In this document: positions 59,635-64,000 of the stretch, piece after piece
Position numbering within the stretch: position 1 is the stretch's first letter
Layout of the letters: the number at the start of each line of letters is the position of its first letter
NCBI GenBank assembly: GCA_944990035.1
Contig: CALYLX010000082.1
Span: forward strand, 372,001-436,000
Length of the DNA stretch: 64,000 bases
Direction: 5' to 3'
From: Clitopilus passeckerianus
Taxonomy: Eukaryota; Basidiomycota; Agaricomycetes; Agaricales; Entolomataceae
The notes under the pieces: generated by a model
What the model was told of the DNA's origin: nothing
Seen by the model: only the letters and a program-made list of their open reading frames with translations
The model's database searches: none
Position numbers and translations under genes: made by a program

Positions 59635-60778
59635 TTACTTTACGGTTGAATCCTCTTTCGCAGGACATTTGTGACGTGAGAGTCCGGAGCTGGACGAGAA
59701 AGAGTGATCACATTCCTGGCAGGTAAAGGGTGATCTCTTTCCGTGCTGTGATACTTCATGCCTCAGCCGATCATGCTGCCTGGTGAAGGTCTCGGGACAC
59801 CCTTCTTCGCTGCATGGGATTCGACCTCTACGCGATCGAACACCTGGGTATGATCTCGGTCTGTCCCCTTTCGAGTAATCAGTCTGAGAAACGCTAATCC
59901 ACGTGGGGTCGTAAACCATCTCGGACGATCCGCTGGGGTCGTCTAGATTAGGATGATCTGATGCTGGAACTGCAGACTGAGGGCCAAAGTGCGCCGCTGC
60001 AGGGATAATCAGAGTCTATGGTGACTGAAGTCGGGAAGTACACACCTCTTTTAATAGTTGACGGCCCAGGGGTGGGAAGTTCTTCCATGGAGGCGGAGAA
60101 CATTTCATCAAAATCCCCCGTAATGCTCTGTCCGTCAGTTGTGGTTTAGTATGTCCACAAGGATTTGCAGACATTGAAAGGCTTACAGATGAAGAGGAAG
60201 ATGTATACAAACTGCCGCGTCGACTGCTTGTCGCGTCAAACGTGGACCCTAGGTTGAGAGGTGTGGCCTGAAGGAATGGGTCTGAAAGAACCTCAGTTTG
60301 GGAAAGATCTGAGTGGTTGGAGAAAGCATGAGTGTTAGGAGCATTCGATAGTTGCTTAGACGTAAAACGTACTGAAAGAGCCCACGTCCATGAACCCCCA
60401 ATCCAGGTTGCTTGGAGGGGATATAGGTTGGGAAGGTGGCACAGTACTCGACGGGAGTGACGGTACATCGCTAGGAGCCGGAATCATTGGGGAGGATTGC
60501 ATGCTGAGCGACATGCTGTCTATACCCGCTTGGGCGGAGGGAGATTGAGAGATATCCCCCACTGCTGATATGCGTAGAACACGACGTCCATTCTGGAGGT
60601 AGGTCTCGCAATGTATCGTGATTTCAGGAAGCTTGGGGTAAGGCGACACACCAAGTACATTGGCCAGTGCCTCCAACCTGGTGGTCGGGAGCTCGTTTGC
60701 TCCAAGCAAATCGATGCATATCGCTGAGCCGAGCAATTGGGTGAGGGATATAGAGAAGTAGAGTTCTGGTGCGTCCAT
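59635..60778 (-). CDS. C2H2 zinc finger transcription factor
   Basis: Three exons (60373-60778, 60046-60308, 59635-59976) with introns of 64 and 69 nt give 336 residues. The N-terminal 250 residues are Ser/Pro-rich and probably disordered (QSPSAQAGIDSMSLSMQSSP). Two fingers lie near the C-terminus: C-x4-C ... H-x4-H in IPCSEEGCPETFTRQHDRLR, and C-x2-C ... H-x-C in FTCQECDHSFSSSSGLSRHK. In the second finger the last ligand would be Cys. Two adjacent fingers suggest sequence-specific DNA binding in the nucleus; target genes are unknown. The ATG at 60778 lies about 65 bases after a TATA element (minus strand, 60842-60848); an in-frame start further upstream is not supported. Confidence 0.82.
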
Positions 60779-61808
60779 TGCGTTCGATACCGGTGAGCTG
60801 TTGGAACTTGAAGGTGGGGTAAGAACATGCCCTTTCTCTCGTTATATACTCGAGGCTTCCAGAGATTGAATTGAAGACATCGGCGTATGAAGACGCATCA
60901 GGATTGAGCGTAACAGCACATTGCAGTGGATATCGATGATCTCTGCGTTTTGAACTTGCCGATCCGAGGGACGATCTGATTTGAGCCATATTGGAGCAGA
61001 ACCTCCACTCTCGGATGCATAGCCACTGAATATGAATATGAATTTGGAGAGCAGGAAAATCTTAGGTGGGGACGGTATGTTATCTTGCGTGCCGGGCGGG
61101 AGAAAAGGTGAGGAAAGCCCGTATTGCCATGGCTGGCCAACTCTGGGGAGTGGTGACGGGTAATGGCGATGAAACTTTCGTCAGAGATTACTGGAAATTG
61201 TGGGTTATTGTTAATTTATGCATCAGGGGCGCCGTCGGCTGAGGTGACAATGCTCACTATGAGTATGGATGACTCTGTACTCATGTTGCTTGATGTACGG
61301 AATGTCGGGGAGGGCAACCGGATGGTTATCCGATTCCTTGATTTGATATCAATTGAAACCTCATCGTTTGGAAACATTATCCAAAGAGCTGTGCGTATGA
61401 ATTGGCTTGAATTGTTCCTGCCGCAAGAAAATCATGAACGACGACCACGTTGTCCATAGGGCCTTCCGAGACCCTACTGAGTGGGAGGCAGAAGAGTCAC
61501 CTACAGACGCCAAAATCTCGGCCATTTGCCGTCGGTAACCTTGTTCGTCAACAGCATTCCACTAGAGGAACAAACTGCGGTGAAGGCTCCAAAACTTCCA
61601 GAAAAGGCATCCGCACGACCATACGGCGTTATTGTGATGATTTCACAATGCGATCACTGCTCAGTTGACATGTCCAAACTCCGACCGTCAGTTTGAGGTT
61701 TTGAGCATTGAGCAACCAAGAGGGGAGTAACAGGAAGGGAGAGAAACATATGATTGATTTCTCCACATATCCAGATACGGAATGACCGCCTCTACTACAA
61801 AGAGCTAG
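60779..61808. other. Intergenic region
   Basis: 1 kb without a convincing gene; plus-strand frames at 61163-61459 and 61450-61696 show no motif. Confidence 0.45.
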
Positions 61809-63984
61809 TTACTTTGATAGGCGGGGCGTGTCCTCCAGAACATGTTTGATACCCTGGTTCCAGACCCCGAGCTCCTTCTCAATGGCTGCAATGGTATCTC
61901 GCACATCCTGCCCGACCTGGCCACCATCGTTTTTTGTCCCGAACCCTATAAGCAGCTCCTGGCGCGCTCGCAGGAGGCCCTCGGCAGCAGATCGAAGTCT
62001 AGCTGGTCCTGATGGCGGGTAGAGTAATGCAGCCTCAGCAGGGGTTGCATTCGGCTTCGGCGAAGGTTCGTCAACGGCTAGGAGTTTCCCTTGCTCTGCT
62101 AAAGCAATTCCCCGGACAGGGTGTCCGAGACAAAGGATGCCTGAAAGTCCAGTGACTGAACGGGCAGCCACTCGGATCGTATCATCGAGGGCATCTTGCG
62201 TTGGGGGAGATGGCATAGATGAGACCAGAAGAGACTGATAGAGGCGCGATAAGGCGAGAAGCGGATGAGAAGATGGTGTGACTCCTGCAGAGATCAGGAT
62301 AGGAATGAGCTTTGATGTTAGTTGGATTGATTTTACGGGGTCTGGGGATTCTAAGTGAGTCCGTCATGTAGCGGAATCATAGTCAGGTCACACCTTGAAA
62401 CTGGAGGGCTGTAGCTTTGTCAAGGGCTTCCTGCCCCACTCGCATTGCATCCAAAATAGAATCGGTGTCTTTCACGGCAGCCTTGCATTTCGCGCATTGT
62501 GTAAGGTTATCCTCTGCGTACGACGAGAATGGGTCAGCAGGACTATCAAATGAGTATATCGGGAAGATGTACCTTCGGTCGGTGCAGTGCACGCACCGCC
62601 GCAAGACTTGGGGCAGAAGACTGAGGCCCGAGGGTCCGGGTCACCCGGTGCCGTGCAAAGTGAGCATTTGCAGTCGAAATTGTAGGTCTCTTTCAGGGAC
62701 TGCTGGCGCATCTCTCGCGGCAACGTGGTGTCAATGTAGGAGGTCAAGATCTGATAGGAAACACATCAACGACGGAGTCTGTAGCAATGAAGGTCTCAGC
62801 TCACCTGCTCATCAGGCCGCAGGGGACGCAACACAATCACCTGCATTTGAGGCTCGCTGCTGGTAGCGTCGGGTGAGATGCGGGGAAAGACTACGACCGC
62901 GTTGGGGTCGCAAGAGTGATTGATGAGCGCGATGGTTGGAGACACTGACACACCAATTGGAGTCAGAGTTGGCGTAGTGACCGCAAATGTATTGGTGATA
63001 AACTATGTATAGCGGGGAGGATTAGAGCAGGTAAGATCACCATAATGATAAGATTTACGCGAGAGGTCAGATCAACAAGAGCGCTGGCGGAGTTGAGGCC
63101 GAAGCTTGTGAGTTCCGCTGGGGAAGAAACGCCCAAATAGCGGACGAGCGCATGCGACAGGTGCGTGTGGACTTCATAAGATGATGGAGCAAGTGATGCA
63201 CGATCTATTGAACAGTAGGTGAGCAAATCTGTCTGGCCGAGATGGAGATGTCTCCTTACGTGACTGCAAGGAATCAATTTCTCGGGCCTGAAAATCGCTG
63301 GTGAGTGGAGTGTGGAGCTGATACGGCGAAAGTCAATACCCAACTACTCTCAAAACCTTTCTTCTGTTTCCGCCAGAGTAGACGGCCCAGACATCTGACA
63401 GCATCACTTGGCACAGAGAGATCATCGGATGGCGCTTGTTCTCGCCATCTGATCAGAGAAGAGCATTCGTTCTTGTGTAATGGCCAATCCTTGGACTGAC
63501 AGCTCTGTTTTTTGCAGCCCGGGTTAGGAGACGCAATACAAATGGAAAAAAAACGCACAGAGTCACAGTAGTATACGGTACGGCAGGTACCACATCTCTT
63601 GACACCAGTTGGGCCAAAACAGTTGGAGCAGTATGATCCCAGGTGCTGGTTACTCAGAACAGCAACATGTGGCCTGACCACCAACACGACGTCACCTGTG
63701 AGAAATATATTGTTAGTGCAAGAACAGAGGCAGTAAGGAAGACTGAGACCTGGATTGTAGTGCGAGAGAGACCATAAACCTCTGCCGGACGTCGAAGTTC
63801 TCATCTCGATCGGGGGGGGCAACGAGTACAGATTACTAGCTGGTTGAGCAGTCTTGTCATCGGTGATGCTGGAAGACTGGGGAGAACTGTTGGATACATT
63901 GTCCGTGGATTCTTTTCTTTGAGAAACATACGATTGCGCCACTTTAGATTTCCGACCTTTCTTCAAATCCGCGAACGATGCCAT
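61809..63984 (-). CDS. SET and MYND domain protein (SMYD-type lysine methyltransferase)
   Basis: A multi-exon gene from ATG 63984 to the stop at 61809. The N-terminus is polar (MASFADLKKGRKSKVAQSYV). The first half of the SET domain starts at STSGRGLWS and is interrupted by a MYND zinc finger (YCSNCFGPTGVKRCGTCRTV, then YYCDSSCQSKDWPLHKNEC after a 55 nt intron). The SET core follows: GVSVSPTIALINHSCDPNAV with the NHS motif, then LTSYIDTTLPREMRQQSLKE, and the post-SET cysteines in FDCKCSLC and further on. A helical C-terminal region of about 200 residues closes the protein. SMYD proteins methylate lysines of histones and other proteins. Key AdoMet-site residues are present. The target cannot be told from sequence. 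Confidence 0.87.
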
Positions 63985-64000
63985 GGTGGTGGACGAAAAT

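Overview
The window looks like nuclear DNA of an agaricomycete basidiomycete. Genes are dense, on both strands, and broken by many short introns (mostly 45 to 65 nt). Several families typical of mushroom-forming fungi appear: a lineage-type BTB/POZ family, HsbA-like secreted proteins, tandem cytochromes P450, rhodopsin-domain membrane proteins and a NACHT NTPase. All three tRNA genes carry introns. Exon boundaries below were derived by hand from GT..AG sites and reading phase, so start codons and single splice sites are less certain than gene identities.

Layout. 1-15 kb is an accessory region: a BTB gene cut by the left edge, a trypsin-like peptidase gene that needs two frameshifts, a MOB1/phocein gene with a long acidic tail, an HsbA gene, a decayed BTB copy, a tandem duplication carrying a small secreted protein gene and its truncated twin, then two intact BTB genes. 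15-26 kb is mostly housekeeping: a disordered protein, an HSP20 gene with clear heat shock elements, COP9 signalosome subunit 3, tRNA-Arg, a second disordered protein, glucose-6-phosphate isomerase and an unrecognised basic protein. 27.6-35.2 kb holds three tandem P450 genes of one subfamily. 35.8-46 kb has tRNA-Leu, a DUF1275 membrane protein, a GH105-like hydrolase and three tandem rhodopsin-domain membrane proteins. 47-57 kb has a UBL3-like lipidated ubiquitin-fold protein, a NACHT NTPase, tRNA-Asn and two tandem amidases. 58.5-64 kb has a second HsbA gene, a C2H2 zinc finger factor and a SET/MYND (SMYD-type) protein.

The main theme is local duplication: BTB (four copies, one dead), P450 (three), rhodopsin-like (three), amidase (two), HsbA (two, distant) and the small secreted protein (one intact, one broken). 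I see no CRISPR, no complete transposon, no rRNA and no convincing biosynthetic cluster: the P450 genes have no neighbouring backbone enzyme in the window. The strongest candidates for something undescribed are the BTB proteins with a duplicated C-terminal module, the small secreted protein hidden behind 44 and 49 nt introns, and the MOB protein with a tail of over 400 residues.
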